Positions 1 to 12,076 are shown, counted from the stretch's first letter. The stretch: DNA of 64,000 nucleotides from Posidonia oceanica (GCA_037176725.1 JAZBRS010000076.1:117199001-117263000), one strand, 5' to 3'. Translations and numbers: made by a program. Notes: generated from the letters alone by a model not told the origin.

Positions 1-555
1 GGACCCCCATTTATCACATAGACAACACACATCATATAGAGCTTCAAGCCACATTATTTTCCAAACATTCCACTCCTATTTTGTTAGAAAGATTTCCAAA
101 GCAAGAGAGATACATTCCCATCCTTTCCACCTTGCCAAAAGAGTTTTGGGAGATATAGAAAAGAGTCAACAAAGTTGTAATCTTCAGTTTTCTTATGTGA
201 GTTCTTCTCTAGGAGCGAGAAGGATTACCGTAGTTTTTGCGGGAGCTTGGCTTGGTCTCGTCAAGGTGTACGGCAAGATCTTGGCCCGGAACAAGATCAA
301 AGTTAAGGTAACTCTTGACGGAATTTCTCGGAGAGTGGACTAGGCCGGAGAGGTTGAACCACTATAAAATTACTTGTGTATATTTTCATTGCCTCTCATC
401 CCCTTTTATGCATGTTTTAGTTTAAATATTCAAATCCATATCTCCATATTTCATTTACTTACTAATTTGCTTAAAATAGTTAAAGAGAATTTAAAATCTA
501 CACTTGTCCTTTAAATCACTATTCACCCCCTCTAGTGAAGCCTAGAATCCTAGCA
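1..555 (+). repeat. Partial 5' LTR of a SIRE-like copia retrotransposon
   Basis: The window opens inside an LTR. Positions 1-555 align with 4108-4662 over exactly the same length, with roughly 18 substitutions by eye (about 3%). The LTR ends in CTAGCA at 555 and is followed two bases later by a methionine-initiator-type primer site. The upstream part, corresponding to 3545-4107 of the second copy, lies outside the window. The divergence means the two LTRs are not a very recent pair. Confidence 0.9.
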
Positions 556-557
556 AT

Positions 558-570
558 TGGTATCAGAGCT
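558..570 (+). other. Primer-binding site (tRNA-iMet type) of copia element
   Basis: TGGTATCAGAGCT directly after the LTR matches the usual complement of the initiator tRNA-Met 3' end used by plant copia elements. Confidence 0.85.
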
Positions 571-613
571 TAGTTTTCTTAGAATATAAGATTTAAACAT
601 CTTTAAGATTTTT

Positions 614-2012
614 ATGGCTTCTTTTAACTCTAGTTTTGTAAAGGGACAAAGTATTCATAGACCACCATTTTTTTATGGCACAAATTATAATTATTGGAAA
701 TATAGAATGCAAGTATACCTTAAATCCATTAATTTTGATTTATGTGATATCATTATAAATGGATATACACCTAGTAAGAAGGATTATAAGAAATGGCATG
801 TAAATGAAATGAACTTAGCAACTTTAGATGCTAAGGGATTGAACACATTGTTTTATGCTATTAGTCAAGATGAATTTAATAGAATTTCTAATTGTTGTAC
901 TTCTCATGATGCATGGCATATTTCAGAAATTACTCATAAGGGAACAAGCTAAGTAAAAGAAACAAAAATTAATACGCTTGTTCATAAGTATGAAATGTTT
1001 AAAATGCAATCCAATGAATTCATTGGTAACATGTTTACAAGATTTTCTGAGATTACAAATAAATTGCAATCTTTTGGGAATAGTTTTTCCCAAAGTGAGT
1101 TAGTTAGAAAAATTCTCTGGTCTTTAACTCTAGATTGGGAGAAAAAGACTACTGCCATTGAAGAGGCAAAAGACCTCTCAAATTATTCACTAGAAGAACT
1201 TATAAGAAATCTCACTTCATATGAAGTACAAATGATTGAGAAAGAAATAAAAAAAGTTCTAAAGAAGAATAGTATTGCATTTAATGTCTCAAATGAGTCA
1301 GATGATTAAGGTGAGGATGAATTTGCTTTTATTACCAACAAGTTCAAATCATTCTTAAAGAAAGAAAGGATTCAAAAGAAAGACAAGAGAAAAACCAAGA
1401 AAAAGAAGGCTCTTCAAGCTATATGGGATGATAGCGATACCTCCGATGTAGATGGTGAAGTGACTCACTCATGTTTTATGGCTATGTCTAGTGAGGTAAC
1501 ATCTTTGGACAATATTGAAGATTTCTCAATTGATGAATTACTTGATGTCTTCAATGAACTATATTTGAAACATAAGCCTTTGATTGGCAAAAATAAAAGT
1601 ATAAACAAGAGTTTTATGGATATATCTCATGAAAAGGAGCTGATTTCAAATGAAAATGAAAAATTGAGATATAAGAATAAATCATTTGAAATAGAAAATG
1701 ATATTTTGAAAAATGAGTTGAATATCATGAAAGATAGATTTGATTTGTTGGAAAGCAACATTATATCTTTAAAAATCAAAAGTAAGAATTTACTGATGTT
1801 AGAAAGAAAACTCTAGATAGAAGGAAGTATAGAAGTGTACCTAAAAATACTATTCCATATGAGAATGGCTTTATTAGACCGAAAATAATGAAAGTTATGA
1901 ATTTGTCATGAAGAAGGAAAACAGAGATAAATGGATCCCTAAAATGAGAAATAATAAGACTAATCCATTTGGACCCAAAATTAAGTGGGTATCAAAATCT
2001 CTACTTGGTACT
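614..2012 (+). pseudogene. Copia (SIRE-like) gag, degraded
   Basis: One reading frame from the ATG at 614 to 1816 encodes a gag of the UBN2/copia-type family: N-terminal MASFNSSF, then PPFFYGTNYNYWKYRM (the conserved entry to the gag fold), DLWDII-like DLCDIIING, a long alpha-helical middle, and a coiled-coil-like Lys/Glu/Asn-rich tail. Two in-frame TAA codons (950, 1307) sit where CAA glutamine would fit. After 1816 the frame shifts and the tail continues to about 2012 with the GPK..WV motif common near the end of SIRE-type gag. No CCHC zinc knuckle was found, so it is probably lost. No protease, integrase or RT follows. Assignment is by motif pattern only. Confidence 0.8.
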
Positions 2013-3532
2013 TGATTTTTCCAAGAAGGAGAAGTTACATGGGACTATTAATCATTGATAATATTAGAAATCCCATTAAAAATGATGTTTTTAATTATTT
2101 TAAATTTATTGATTAATGAAATTATTTGGATGGAAATTCATTCAATTTATCATGAATTTACATTACAAACAATTGGTGTTATTCTCTATAAAAATATATC
2201 TCTGTTTTAAAGATTTTCGAATTGGTTTGGAATACCGTTTTTGGACCAAAATACCAAAATCTCCTGATTCGGTCTACCGATTTCTTCCGGTCTGCCGAAT
2301 TAACTAGAAGTCTGATTTTTTGAGTTCTTGATCAAATTTTTTGTTAATTATGACTCGTGGTCATATTGATTATTGGTATCTAACTCTTGAATCTTTAGAA
2401 GTATTTTGCTATGATTTTCATTGAACTATTTTTTATATATACTTGATGAAATGGGAGCTTTTATGAAAAATACTTTGAAATGAATCATTATTGATCCTTA
2501 TAATCTATTTTGGAATAAATTTTATTTATCCATGCTCATCGATAGGGGGAGCATATTGAATATTTTCCAATAATTGGTATCAACATTGAGTATCTTTTAA
2601 CAATTGATTGGTATCTCTTATAAAAATCAATGAATTTCAAGCTTATTGAATATCTAAATGTTCTCTTTACCCATGATTTGTGTAAGGGGGAGCTTACTAT
2701 GATTCATTAACTATCTTACAATTGGTGATTTTGATGATTCTCACTAAATATCTTTTGATCTTGATGCCTATTGATCTAACATATTGGTATATATCTAACA
2801 TTTGGTAACAATTGACTTTACCATATGAAATTGAAATTCATGCATATCATTTATCATAAGAAGTTGAAATTGATTGAATATTATTTACTCATCATATTGT
2901 TGATTAAATAAAAATAATTTCTGATCTTATTGATTATTATTGAACAAAAGAATTGTTTTAGATGCTTATTGCTTATCAGTTACCTATTGAAGATGATTTT
3001 GATGATTTCTTATTGAAAATCTTGCAAAAGTTGACTTTTTTTACACTTGGTTTTTTTTCTCACAAATTGACATCTTGTTATAAATTGGGTTTTTTTTTAA
3101 CAATTGGTATCTTTTAACAAATGGTAAATTTTGGCAAATAAATATCTATGCTTGAAGGAAAGGGGAGCTTACTGAATATTTATGAATATTTGTACGATTT
3201 GGATGCTTATTGAATTTTACTTTACATTTGAGGATGAAGTTGATTCCTATTGAATATTTTAACACTGGTTTTGATGCCTTATTGAATATCCTTATATTAA
3301 TAAAAAGGGGAGAAGCTTATATTGATACTTAGTTGAATATCTGTTTTGATAATTCTCTTGCTTATGTTGCATATATTTCTTTGGATTTATGCCTTCTATT
3401 CTTTTTGCTTATGACAAAAAGGGGGAGAAGAATATGATAGGTTTTCCAAAGCTATGTTTTTAAGATTATCATGTTATTATAAGATAAGAGGGGGTGCATT
3501 AAGATTTTATTGACATATATTCATGCATATTC
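2013..3532 (+). other. AT-rich non-coding interior of the pol-less copia element
   Basis: Where pol should be there is about 1.5 kb of AT-rich sequence with no convincing ORF. It is studded with polypurine blocks followed by similar words: about 2544 (GATAGGGGGAGCATATTG), 2690 (AAGGGGGAGCTTACTATG), 3158 (AAAGGGGAGCTTACTGAATA), 3303, 3417 and the true tract at 3533. Phrases such as TTGATTGGTATC and TGAATATC recur. It may be decayed 3' accessory sequence of a SIRE-like element; no function is assigned. Confidence 0.6.
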
Positions 3533-3544
3533 TAAGGGGGAGAT
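3533..3544 (+). other. Polypurine tract of copia element
   Basis: AAGGGGGAGA immediately before the LTR start TGTTGG is the expected plus-strand priming site for reverse transcription. Confidence 0.8.
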
Positions 3545-4662
3545 TGTTGGCAAAATTGCCTCATCTCGCTTTTGATGATAACAAAATATTTTGTGTTCTA
3601 ACCATTCTTATTAGGTTAAGAAAGCATTCTTATAGACCTTGAAAAAGAAGAAGGCGAAATGACTCATGGAGCTTCAATGAAGACTTGAAGACTTGTGTTC
3701 AACTCTAAATATGTAACTTTTGTATTATGTTTGAGTTGTAATATGTCTTTTGTAAAATTCCCAAGAATCATGAAAGAGTGACCTAGTTAACCCTAGAGTA
3801 CCCTAGGTTAGAAGCATTTAGGTCCATGAGCAAGTGGTTCGAGAAAAATTGCAAAAAGCTTCAAAATCATGGAAATGGTGAAATGCAGAATTTTCATGCA
3901 AAACGGTATACCGAAATTTTATGGTCTATCAAATCAGAGATTTTCGGCATACCAAAATTTTACGGTCTACCGAATTGGTCGTATTTGCTATAACAATCTG
4001 AGCTAAAACGACATACCGAAAAATTTCGATCTACCGTTTGACTAGCCGTTTGTGAACATTGAAAGAGCTATTAGAGACAAACTTTTACCCAAATTTTCTT
4101 ATAAATAGGACCCTCATTCATCACATAGACAACACACATCATATAGAGCTTCAAGCCACATTATTTTCCAAGCATTCCACTCCTATTTTGTTAGAAAGAT
4201 TCTCAAAGCAAGAGAGATACATTTCCATCCTTTCCACCTTGCCAAAAGAGTTTTGAGAGATATAGAAAAGAGTCAACAGAGTTGTAATCTTCAGTTTTCT
4301 TGTGTGAGTTCTTCTTTGGGAGCGAGAAGGGTTACCGTCGTTTTTGCGGGAGCTTGGCGTGGTCTCGTCAAGGTGTACGGCAAGAACTTAGCCCGGAACA
4401 AGATCAAAGTTAAGGTAACTCTTGACGGAATTTCTCGGGGAGTGGACTAGGCCGGAGAGGTTGAACCACTATAAAATTACTTGTGTATATTTTCATTACC
4501 TCTCATCCCCTTTTATGCATGTTTTAGTTTAAATATTCAAATCCATATCTCCATATTTCATTTACTTACTAATTTGCTTAAAATAGTTAAAGAGAATTTA
4601 AAATCTACACTTGTCCTTTAAATCACTATTCACCCCCTCTAGTGAAGCCTAGAATCCTAGCA
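3545..4662 (+). repeat. Second full LTR of the copia element
   Basis: The LTR begins TGTTGGCAAAATTGCC after the polypurine tract and ends CTAGCA at 4662, giving 1118 bp. A TATAAATAG core promoter lies at about 4100-4108. It contains repeated TACCGAA / CGGTCTACCG words. It is followed by a second primer site and a second gag start, so it served both as the 3' LTR of the first unit and the 5' LTR of a following partial unit. Confidence 0.9.
4100..4108 (+). promoter_or_regulatory. TATA box of copia LTR
   Basis: TATAAATAG in the LTR is a canonical plant TATA box. An equivalent TATAAATAC occurs in the diverged third LTR near 5451. It would drive transcription toward gag. Confidence 0.65.
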
Positions 4663-4664
4663 AT

Positions 4665-4678
4665 TGGTATCAGAGCTT
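4665..4678 (+). other. Second copia primer-binding site
   Basis: TGGTATCAGAGCTT repeats the first primer site after the second LTR, showing a tandem LTR-interior-LTR-interior arrangement. Confidence 0.85.
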
Positions 4679-4720
4679 GGTTTTCTTAGAATATATGATT
4701 TAAACATCTTTAAGATTTTT

Positions 4721-4970
4721 ATGGCTTCTTTTAACTCTAGTTTTGTAGAGGGACAAAGTATTCATAGACCACCATTTTTTTATGGCACAAATTATAATTA
4801 TTGGAAATGTAGAATACAAGTATACCTTAAATCCATTGATTTTGATTTATGTGATATCATTATAAATGGATATAAGAAGGATTATAAGAAATGGAATGTA
4901 ATTGAAATGAAATTAGCAACTTTAGATGCTAAGGGATTGAACACATTTTTTGTGCTATTAGTCAAGATGT
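4721..4970 (+). pseudogene. Second, truncated copia gag fragment
   Basis: The ATG at 4721 begins the same gag as at 614 (MASFNSSFVEGQSIHRPP), with a 12-base deletion near 4875. Similarity stops near 4970, where the sequence changes to that leading into the third LTR fragment. Only about 80 codons remain, so this is a dead fragment left by recombination or deletion. Confidence 0.8.
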
Positions 4971-4989
4971 TTTTCATATTGTAAAAATA

Positions 4990-5984
4990 TCTTATGTATT
5001 TTTTCTTTTCTTGATGTACTCCTAGGATGTATGTACTGATCTCCAAAATCATCCCAAAACATCTAGGAAAATATCCATATCCAAAAACCAAAGGAAAACA
5101 CTTAGAAAAACCCTAAATATAGAAGTTAGGTCAGTTTTGATATACCGAATCTGTCCAGAATACCGAACCTAGGAATTTATTTAAATGTGAATGTTAGGGC
5201 TAAAAAACGGCATCCCGATTTCAATCGACATATCGAAAATTGAAATGTATCAGAACGGCATACTGGATAATCACCGGGATACCAAAATCAAGATCTGAGA
5301 TTATTTTCGGAAAACCAAAATATTTCGGTTTACCGAATTAGTCGAACGTTGCAGAATTTCGATCGACCATATGATTTCGGCATACCGAATGTGTTAGTCA
5401 TTTGTGAACGTTGTACTAGCCGTTAGACACAAACTTGGGCCTGACTTTACCTATAAATACGACCCGCAAGGAACCCCCAAAGCACACCAACACTTATACA
5501 TCATCATATCCTTCATATTTGAGCATAATTCCCACCTACATTGAGTGTTCTCCCAAGTCTAGCAAGAAATAGCCAAATTAGCCAACCTTTGCCAAAATTC
5601 TGTTAGGAGATCAAAAAAAAGAGCTACTGTAATTGCTTTGTAAACAAGGATCCAAGCTTCTCCAAGTTTGAGAGAACGATTCTGCGAGAATTGCGGAGGA
5701 GATGATAATCTTCGTCAAGTAAGTGTTTTACTTTGATTTAAGATTAAGGGAACTCCAGAGGGGATCTAGGAGTGGACTAGGCCTAGGTTGGCTGAACCAC
5801 TATACATCATTGTGTCAATTTCATTATCTCTCTTCCTCTTCTTTGTATGTTTTAAGTAGAATACAATTTGAGTTGATATTAAATTGAATTCTTCTAAGTA
5901 AAGTTAAGTAAATAATTTTAAGAGACAAAGAAAATTAAAATACTCTATTCACCCTCCCTCTAGAGTAGCCTCTCGATCCTAACA
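4990..5984 (+). repeat. Diverged third copia LTR fragment
   Basis: The organisation matches the other two LTRs, but sequence identity is much lower. It has repeated GGCATACCG / CATACCGAAT words, CTATAAATACGACC, a block GGAGTGGACTAGGC.. and GTTGGCTGAACCACTATA, then CCCTCTAGAGTAGCC and a CA end (CCTAACA) at 5984. The 5' boundary is unclear and no TGTTGG start is visible. Its 3' end abuts the Tat integrase fragment, so it belongs to a related but older subfamily inserted in the Tat element. Confidence 0.7.
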
Positions 5985-6430
5985 CTCTGTGCTATGAAGT
6001 TCCTGCCATTGTCAGAGATGATGGCATGGGGGACTCCGTACCGGACGATGATGTTGTTCCTGATGAACTTCTCCGTAGCCATGGCAGTGACTATCTTGTA
6101 AGATGCTACTTCCACCCACTTGATGAAGTAGTCGATGGCCACCATGATAAATCAATGACCATTCGAAGTGGTAGGGTGTATGGCACCAATGACATCAATC
6201 CCTCAAGTTGAGAAGGGCCAGGGTGACAACATGCTATGCAGCTGCTGCAGAGGAGCATGGATGATGTTCCCATGGATCTGACAGTTGTGGCATCTACGGA
6301 CAAAGTGGCAACAGTCTGCCTCCATGGTTGACTAGAAGTAGCCTTACAACATTATCTTCTTGGCTAATAGCACACCGTTCATGTGCGGGCTGCATGCCCC
6401 TGCATAGACTTGAAGCATCAGGGTGTCGAC
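5985..6430 (-). pseudogene. Tat integrase fragment (zinc finger and first part of catalytic core)
   Basis: On the minus strand a His2Cys2 zinc-binding region (HMNGVLLAKKIM, then CHFVRRCHNCQIHG) leads to GIDVIG and the integrase core with VAIDYFIKWVEVA (first catalytic Asp) and GVPHAIISDNG (second Asp). The third catalytic Glu is missing because the copia LTR begins at 5984. At least one frameshift separates this from the RNase H part. A TGG tryptophan before GIDVIG has become TGA. Confidence 0.8.
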
Positions 6431-6739
6431 CTCCTTCTTGTCCACACAGCGCAGAGCATCTAGTTGTAGCCTTCTGTAGAGATGCCCTGCTCCTAGCACA
6501 TACTTCGACGCCAGACGTGCCAAGGTCTTTCTGTCTGTCTGCTATTGAAGCGCCAGGCGGGAGACTACCGGATTCCATGAATGCTTTGATGTCGTGAAAC
6601 CACGGCAACTCTTCTACTGGATCTGCCTCCTCTATGCTCATGCAGTGCGCAGGTTGCTCCATGCGGGTGACTGACACGTCTACTGCATGGTCCTCAGGTA
6701 TACTGAGCCAGGATGATAAGGTTGCCAGCGCATTTGCAT

Positions 6740-7130
6740 ATGCGTTCTTGGCTCTATTCATGAACGTGAAGCGGATGTTTTCAAATTCTTCAATGAGCTT
6801 CAGTAGATGTTCATGGTATGGCACAAGCTTTGGATCCTTTGTCTTCCAGTCGTCGTTCACCTGGGAGATGACTAACATTGCATCGCCGTGCACATGTAGC
6901 TCTCATATGTCATGCTCAAGTGCAACTTTCAGTCTCAGGATGCATGCTTCATATTCTGCTTCGTTGTTGGTGCATTCGAAAGTCAACTTCCTTGCAAAGG
7001 GAATTAGCTGCCCTTGTGGCATCACTAATACCGTGCCAACACCTCGGCCTCTTCTGTTGACCGCGCCGTCAAAGTATAGCTGCCACTGCTGCTCATCCTC
7101 GGGGTCTTTCCACTCAGAATCCTCCATGGC
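6740..7130 (-). pseudogene. Archaeal-type (second) RNase H domain of Tat pol
   Basis: QLYFDGAVNRRGRGVG, then TNNEAEYEACILRLK, and after an in-frame TGA, HGDAMLVISQVNDDW. These are the D..E..D acidic positions of the archaeal-type RNase H that is diagnostic of the Tat lineage of Ty3-gypsy elements. The frame is continuous with the RT region upstream. The TGA near 6905 stands where CGA arginine fits (DIRELHVHGD), a C-to-T change at a CpG. Confidence 0.8.
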
Positions 7131-7700
7131 GAACAGGATATCCTCATCGGGGAACTGTGTCTGCAGAGGCTAATACTCGGGCAATGGGAAGTCAGCCAAG
7201 TGGTCTGCCATAGCCTACCCCTTCACAGACTTCTATGTGACGAAGGTGATATCGTAATGAGACAACAATACTTGCCACTTGACGCATCTGCCTACCATAG
7301 CTGGCTTCTAGAAGAGAAACTTCATCGAGTCATGTCGGCATAGGAGCAGGACAGGATAGGCCATCATGTAGTGTCTCAGTCGCTATGCAGCCCAGACAAG
7401 AGACAAAACAACCTTCTCTATCGCGCTGTACCTGGCTTCGTTGTCATTGAATTTCTTGCTCAGGTAATAGATGGCTCTCTCCTTCCTGCCTGATTCATCA
7501 TGTTGTCCCAGAACTGTGCCCATGGAATGCTGCGTCGTGGAGAGGTATACAAGCAGAGGCCGTCCCAATGTGAACCAAGACTGGGGTTTGACAAGGAGCT
7601 GCTTGATTTTGTCAAATGCGGCCTGGAACTCATCGCTCCAACTAATCTTTCTCAGGAGCTTGAAGATTGACTCGTAGATGGGAGTGAGCTACGCTATGGA
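7131..7700 (-). pseudogene. Retroviral-type RNase H domain and linker of Tat pol
   Basis: RPLLVYLSTTQHSMGTVLGQ and AIYYLSKKFNDNEARYSAIEK are the usual gypsy RNase H signatures, though YLS replaces the common YLA/YSD pattern. Between 7383 and 7150 the frame stays open apart from five TAG codons, each at a place where glutamine is expected (for example before RLRHYM, KPAMVGRC, KSVKG). The linker RHDSMKFLF and MADHLADFPLP matches Tat elements. Confidence 0.8.
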
Positions 7701-8794
7701 CCAGCTAATGTACCGTAATCACCCCAACAGCCCTCGGACCTCCTTTTCAATTTTGGTGGGAGGCACCTCCACGATGGCTCTTGCTTTGCCCAGGTCTACC
7801 TCGATTCCTCTTTGGCTGATGATATAACCGAGGAGCTTTCTGAAAGATACCCCGAATGCGCACTTGTTGGGGTTGAGACGGAGCTTGTACTGTCTCAAGC
7901 GATCAAAGAGCTTTCTTAGGCTAACGAGGTGATCTTTAGGCTCTTTGGATTTGGCAATCATGTCATCCACATCGACCTCGACTTCTTGGTGCATGAGGTC
8001 GTGGAAGAGTGCTGTCATGGCTCTCTGATGAGTTGCCCCTGCATTCTTGGGCCCAAATGGCATTACTTGGTAGCAGAAAACTCCCTAAGGAGTGATAAAG
8101 GAGGTCTTTTCCATATCTTCCTCTGCCATTCTCATCTAGTTATAGCCTGAGAATCCATCCATGATTGAAAGCATCTTGTGTCCGACAGTATTGTCGACTA
8201 GGACGTCAATGTGCGACAGTGGGAAGTCGTCCTTGGGACTCGCCTTGTTCAGATCTTTGTAGTCTATGCACATGCAGACTTTACCATCTTTCTTTGCTAT
8301 TGGCACGACATTTGTAAGCCATTCTGGGTAGAGGACGACCTTGAGGAAATTGATATTATGCTGCTTCATGATTTCTTCTTTGATCTTCAGCAACCATTGC
8401 GGTCGCCAATTTCTAAGTTTTTGCTTAACCGGCTTCGCATCTGGATTTAGTGGTAGTGTGTGTACAACTATCTTGACATCGAGGCCGACCATGTCATCAT
8501 AGCTCCAGGCGAAGACATCCACGTACTCTTTGAGGAAGGCTATGAATTCCGCTCTCGCCTGGGGTGGCAGCTTGGTGAACAACGGCAAACCCCCAGGCAT
8601 GGATAGCAAGCATATAGCAAACAATGGCATTCTCCCAGCAAGCAGTCTGCATCGACCACATCTACCTTCAGAGGCGAGCATCAGCAGACAAACATCATCC
8701 AATGCCTCAGTCAACATGCAGCAGCGGTCCAGGGTGCACCTACAGACAAGACTCCTCCCTGGCAAACCCATTCATCTAAACCAACCGGCTTGGT
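7701..8794 (-). pseudogene. Reverse transcriptase domain of Tat pol
   Basis: Continuous minus-strand frame: FAWSYDDMVG, PEWLTNVVPIAKKDGKVCMC, DYKDLNKASPKDDFPL, SIMDGFSGYN, MPFGPKNAGATHQRAM and VDVDDMIAKSK. The catalytic box normally YVDD reads DVDD. Two internal stops lie near 8120-8060: a TAG after GYN (glutamine expected) and a TAG after ITP (tryptophan TGG expected). The family is clear; the copy is inactive. Upstream of FAWSYDDM no protease or gag is found before the Tekay insertion at 8794. Confidence 0.85.
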
Positions 8795-10865
8795 TGTAAT
8801 ATCCTGATTTTCCATAATATAATTTGAGTTAATTATTTTGGAAAATTATTCCCTATTGTTGTTGTGTGTTGGTGTTTGTGTGTCTCTGGTGGTTTTGTTT
8901 CTGGCTCCTCGATGTTGTTTGGTGTGGTCGTGAGAAAGTAAGGGCTTGGTTGAAGGAAGTTAGGGGCTTGTTTGTTGTTTGTGGAGAGAGAGGGAGGGAA
9001 ATGTAATTTTTCCACCTTCTTTCCCCTCCCCCACTACACGTGCCCTCTTCTTCTTGTTTCTTCCCTTCTTTCTTTTCCTCATTTCTTCCACCACCACTGC
9101 CGACTACTGCTGCCCTAGGGGATCGCCGGCGATCGGAAGAGGAAGAGGAGGAGCGGCCGATGCTAGAGGAGCGCAGAGGCAAGCCGGAGTGAGGAGGGTG
9201 GTGCTCGTCGGCTGGAGGAGGCGGAATTCATCGACCGGCCGGTGTTGGGGTGGAGTTGGTTGCCGGAGTTGGTGTGTGTTCTCCCCCTCGAATTCTTTCC
9301 AAAATTCTTGCCTAAATGCTTTGAATGCATGTGATCTAGCTATGCCATGATAATTATAGGATTTTATTTGGTTTTGAATGGTTTTTGGATTGAATATGGA
9401 TTGAATGGAAATAGGTTTTATTTGACCTCTTGAGCTTTGCGAATTTGTATCTTGATGTATGATGCGTGAAATGGTTTGATTTTTGTGCCCAAGTGTAGAG
9501 CACTCATGATGCTTTGATTCTAGTATTTATTCATGGTTTGTGGATTTTTGTGGTGGAACCGGTTTTGATTCCCAGTTTGAGCGATTTGGGTTAGAGCCCT
9601 ATTTTTGTTTTCTGAAATCGCCCAGAACAGAGCGCCATTTTCTCCTGATCCGAGGCACTGCTTTTGGGCGAAGCACCGTTTCTGTAGCAAAATGGAGCAC
9701 CGATCCAAGAATGGAGTGCCGTTTTCTCCTGATCTGGAGCACCGTTTTTGGGCAGAGCGCCGTTTCAGTGCAGAATTGGGATCTTTTGTTCCTGATCCGG
9801 CACTCTGGTGAATTTCAGCGTGCCGAATTAGAGGATCAATGTTTTCTAAGGAAAATGTTTTGAGATTTGTTTCGCTATGAATTTTGGTGGTTTTTGGTGT
9901 TTTATCGATGTGTGAGATTTGTGAATTTTGAGAAATGATTCTGAAATGGTTTCCAAATGATTTTGGCAAAGAAATGCATGTTTGTGAAAAGAGCATGGAA
10001 ATATTTTTCGTGGTTTTGAAGGACCAAGAGACCGAAGCTTCTGACTGGTAACTAGGGGTGTTTGAATACACTCGATGGTTCGAGAGTCAGATAGCCTAAG
10101 GTGAGGTTAGCGGAACAGTAGGCCCCGTTGAAACAGACGGTCTACCCTCTGTGCTGGTGCTGGCTGGGGCTAGGGTTGGAGTCCCCAGACGCTCGGGCAC
10201 CAAAAGGACGCCAGAGTGCGTAACCCCGTGTTGATATGATGTTGATCATGAAAATGATCATGACATAAATTGAGGGCTGAGTTCCTGAGGCGGATTGTTC
10301 TCCCACATGGGGTAGTCTTCCGTGGCATTGCAGCCAAGAGATGCGTGTGTCATTTGCAACTACTTATGGCTGGTATCGTTCACCTGTGGCTAGGGTCTTC
10401 GATTTGATTTGGAATCAATGTGTGTGTGAGTGTGTGGATTTGAGATGGTTTGGTAATGTATTTGTGAATGCATATTTTGGTAGAAAATGTGGATAGCTTT
10501 ATAAAAGCATGTGGTTTTATAAAATGAATGTTATACTTTTAAATAGCATAGATTACTGTAATTTATGATGTTTCTTGCTTTAGTAAATGTTTCTACTGCC
10601 GTTTATCGTGGTTTTGTGTGGCACGTACTGGGTGACTTAGATGTCACTCACGCGTGTTTTGTGTTTTGATTTTCAAGTGCAGGGTCAAGGTACAGTCCAG
10701 CCTGGTACTTGTTTAGGAGCCACGTAGCCGCACACTGGGGATCTTGGGAGTATTTTAATAGTTTTGTAAAAGATTTAAATTTATTCTCAAATGTAATTAA
10801 TTGTTTATCTCTTTTAAATATCATTTGGGTAGTTGATGCTATTTTGGTCACGCCGGGGCATGACA
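8795..10865 (+). repeat. 5' LTR of Tekay element
   Basis: It begins TGTAATATCC and ends GGGGCATGACA. A direct comparison with the 3' LTR shows about 6% difference over the first 0.8 kb but only a few changes over the last 1 kb, four of them in the final 20 bases. A short GAGCACCGTTTT-type repeat near 9620-9770 has fewer units than in the 3' LTR. Confidence 0.95.
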
Positions 10866-10869
10866 AGAG

Positions 10870-10882
10870 TGGTATTAGTGCT
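10870..10882 (+). other. Tekay primer-binding site, mutated
   Basis: TGGTATTAGTGCT lies four bases after the LTR and matches the initiator tRNA-Met type TGGTATCAGAGC with two changes. Confidence 0.75.
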
Positions 10883-11002
10883 CTAGGTTCACTAAGTGCA
10901 CCAGCTTAGTAGTGTCCAGTCTAGTGGCTCCATAGGACTGTGCCATTTGTGTTTAGGCACCTGATCTTTTGTTTCATGTCTTTGTTTTGTGGCTATAGCT
11001 AG

Positions 11003-12076
11003 ATGGCACCTAAGGGCAAAGGTAAGGGGAAGGTTTCTACATCTAGTTCTGGCTTGGAGGATGAGGGCGGTTGGAAGGGAGTTCGGCAAGAGTTGGGGGA
11101 AATGGTGCGGAGACTCGTGCAATCGCTTGGAAAGAGCAGTTCCAATGAGTCTAAGGGTGACCCGTGGATTTCCCAGTTCCATAAGCTTGGTGCGCCGAAC
11201 TTCAATGGCAAGGGCAAGCCAGAGGATGCGGAGTCTTGGCTCTCAGAGGTTGAGAAGATTCTAGAGAGTTTGGAGTGCCCAGAGGAGAAGTGGGTTCGTC
11301 TGGCAACCTTCCAGTTCAAGGGTGAAGCCAGCCAGTGGTGGGAGTCTGCGCGCCATCTCAAGTTCCTTGATACAGATCTGCTAGCTATACCTTGGGAGGA
11401 GTTCCGGGAGGTGTTCTATGAGCGGTATTTCCTCGAGTATGAGTGGGATCGCTTGGATAGGGACTTCCGGAATTTGAAGTAGGGAAGCATGTCAGTGGCA
11501 GAGTACGAGGCAGCTTTCACGCAGTTGGAGCAGTTTGCTCAGGTGTTTGATACAGAGAGGCACCGAGCAAAGAAGTTTGTGGAAGGGTTGGTGCCAGGTC
11601 TTCGGTCAAGGGTTTTGGGTTTCAGATGCCCGACCTTGACTGATGCTGTGGAGCTCACGGCCAAGTATGAAGATGACCGCAAGCTGTTTCTAGAAGAACA
11701 CCCCAAAGGGAAGGGGAAGTCGTCCTCTCAGCAGCCTAATGTTTCTGGAGGGCTGAGCTTTGGTAGTTATGGGAGCTCAGGGAAGAAGAGGAAGGAGCGC
11801 TCAGATTCTGTTGCTGAGGAAGGACGCAGTTCTTTTGGAAGAGGGAGTTCTAGATGCAGCCAGATAGGCTCGAGTGGAGGTCCAAGAACCTGTTTCAAGT
11901 GTGGGAAGCCAGGACACATGGCTATGTATTGCACCAATAAACCGTAGAACCCAGGCCCCGTGAGATGTTACAATTGCGGGAAGACTAGGCATATTCAGCA
12001 AAGCTGTCCTGAGCCTCCAAAGCCTGCTGGGGATGCACCTCGTCAGCCGACTAGGGGACGAGTGTGCCGCTCCTGA
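11003..12076 (+). pseudogene. Tekay gag
   Basis: One frame from the ATG at 11003 encodes a basic N-terminus (MAPKGKGKGK), then the retrotransposon gag domain (FHKLGAPNFNGKGKPEDAESWL, FQFKGEASQWWES, YERYF, MSVAEYEAAFTQLEQFA, FVEGLVPGLRSRV) and two CCHC zinc knuckles, CFKCGKPGHMAMYC and CYNCGKTRHIQQSC. Two TAG codons interrupt it, at 11480 and 11945, both where CAG glutamine is usual. Gag packages the element RNA into particles. The copy is otherwise of full length and ends at TGA 12074-12076. Confidence 0.9.
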
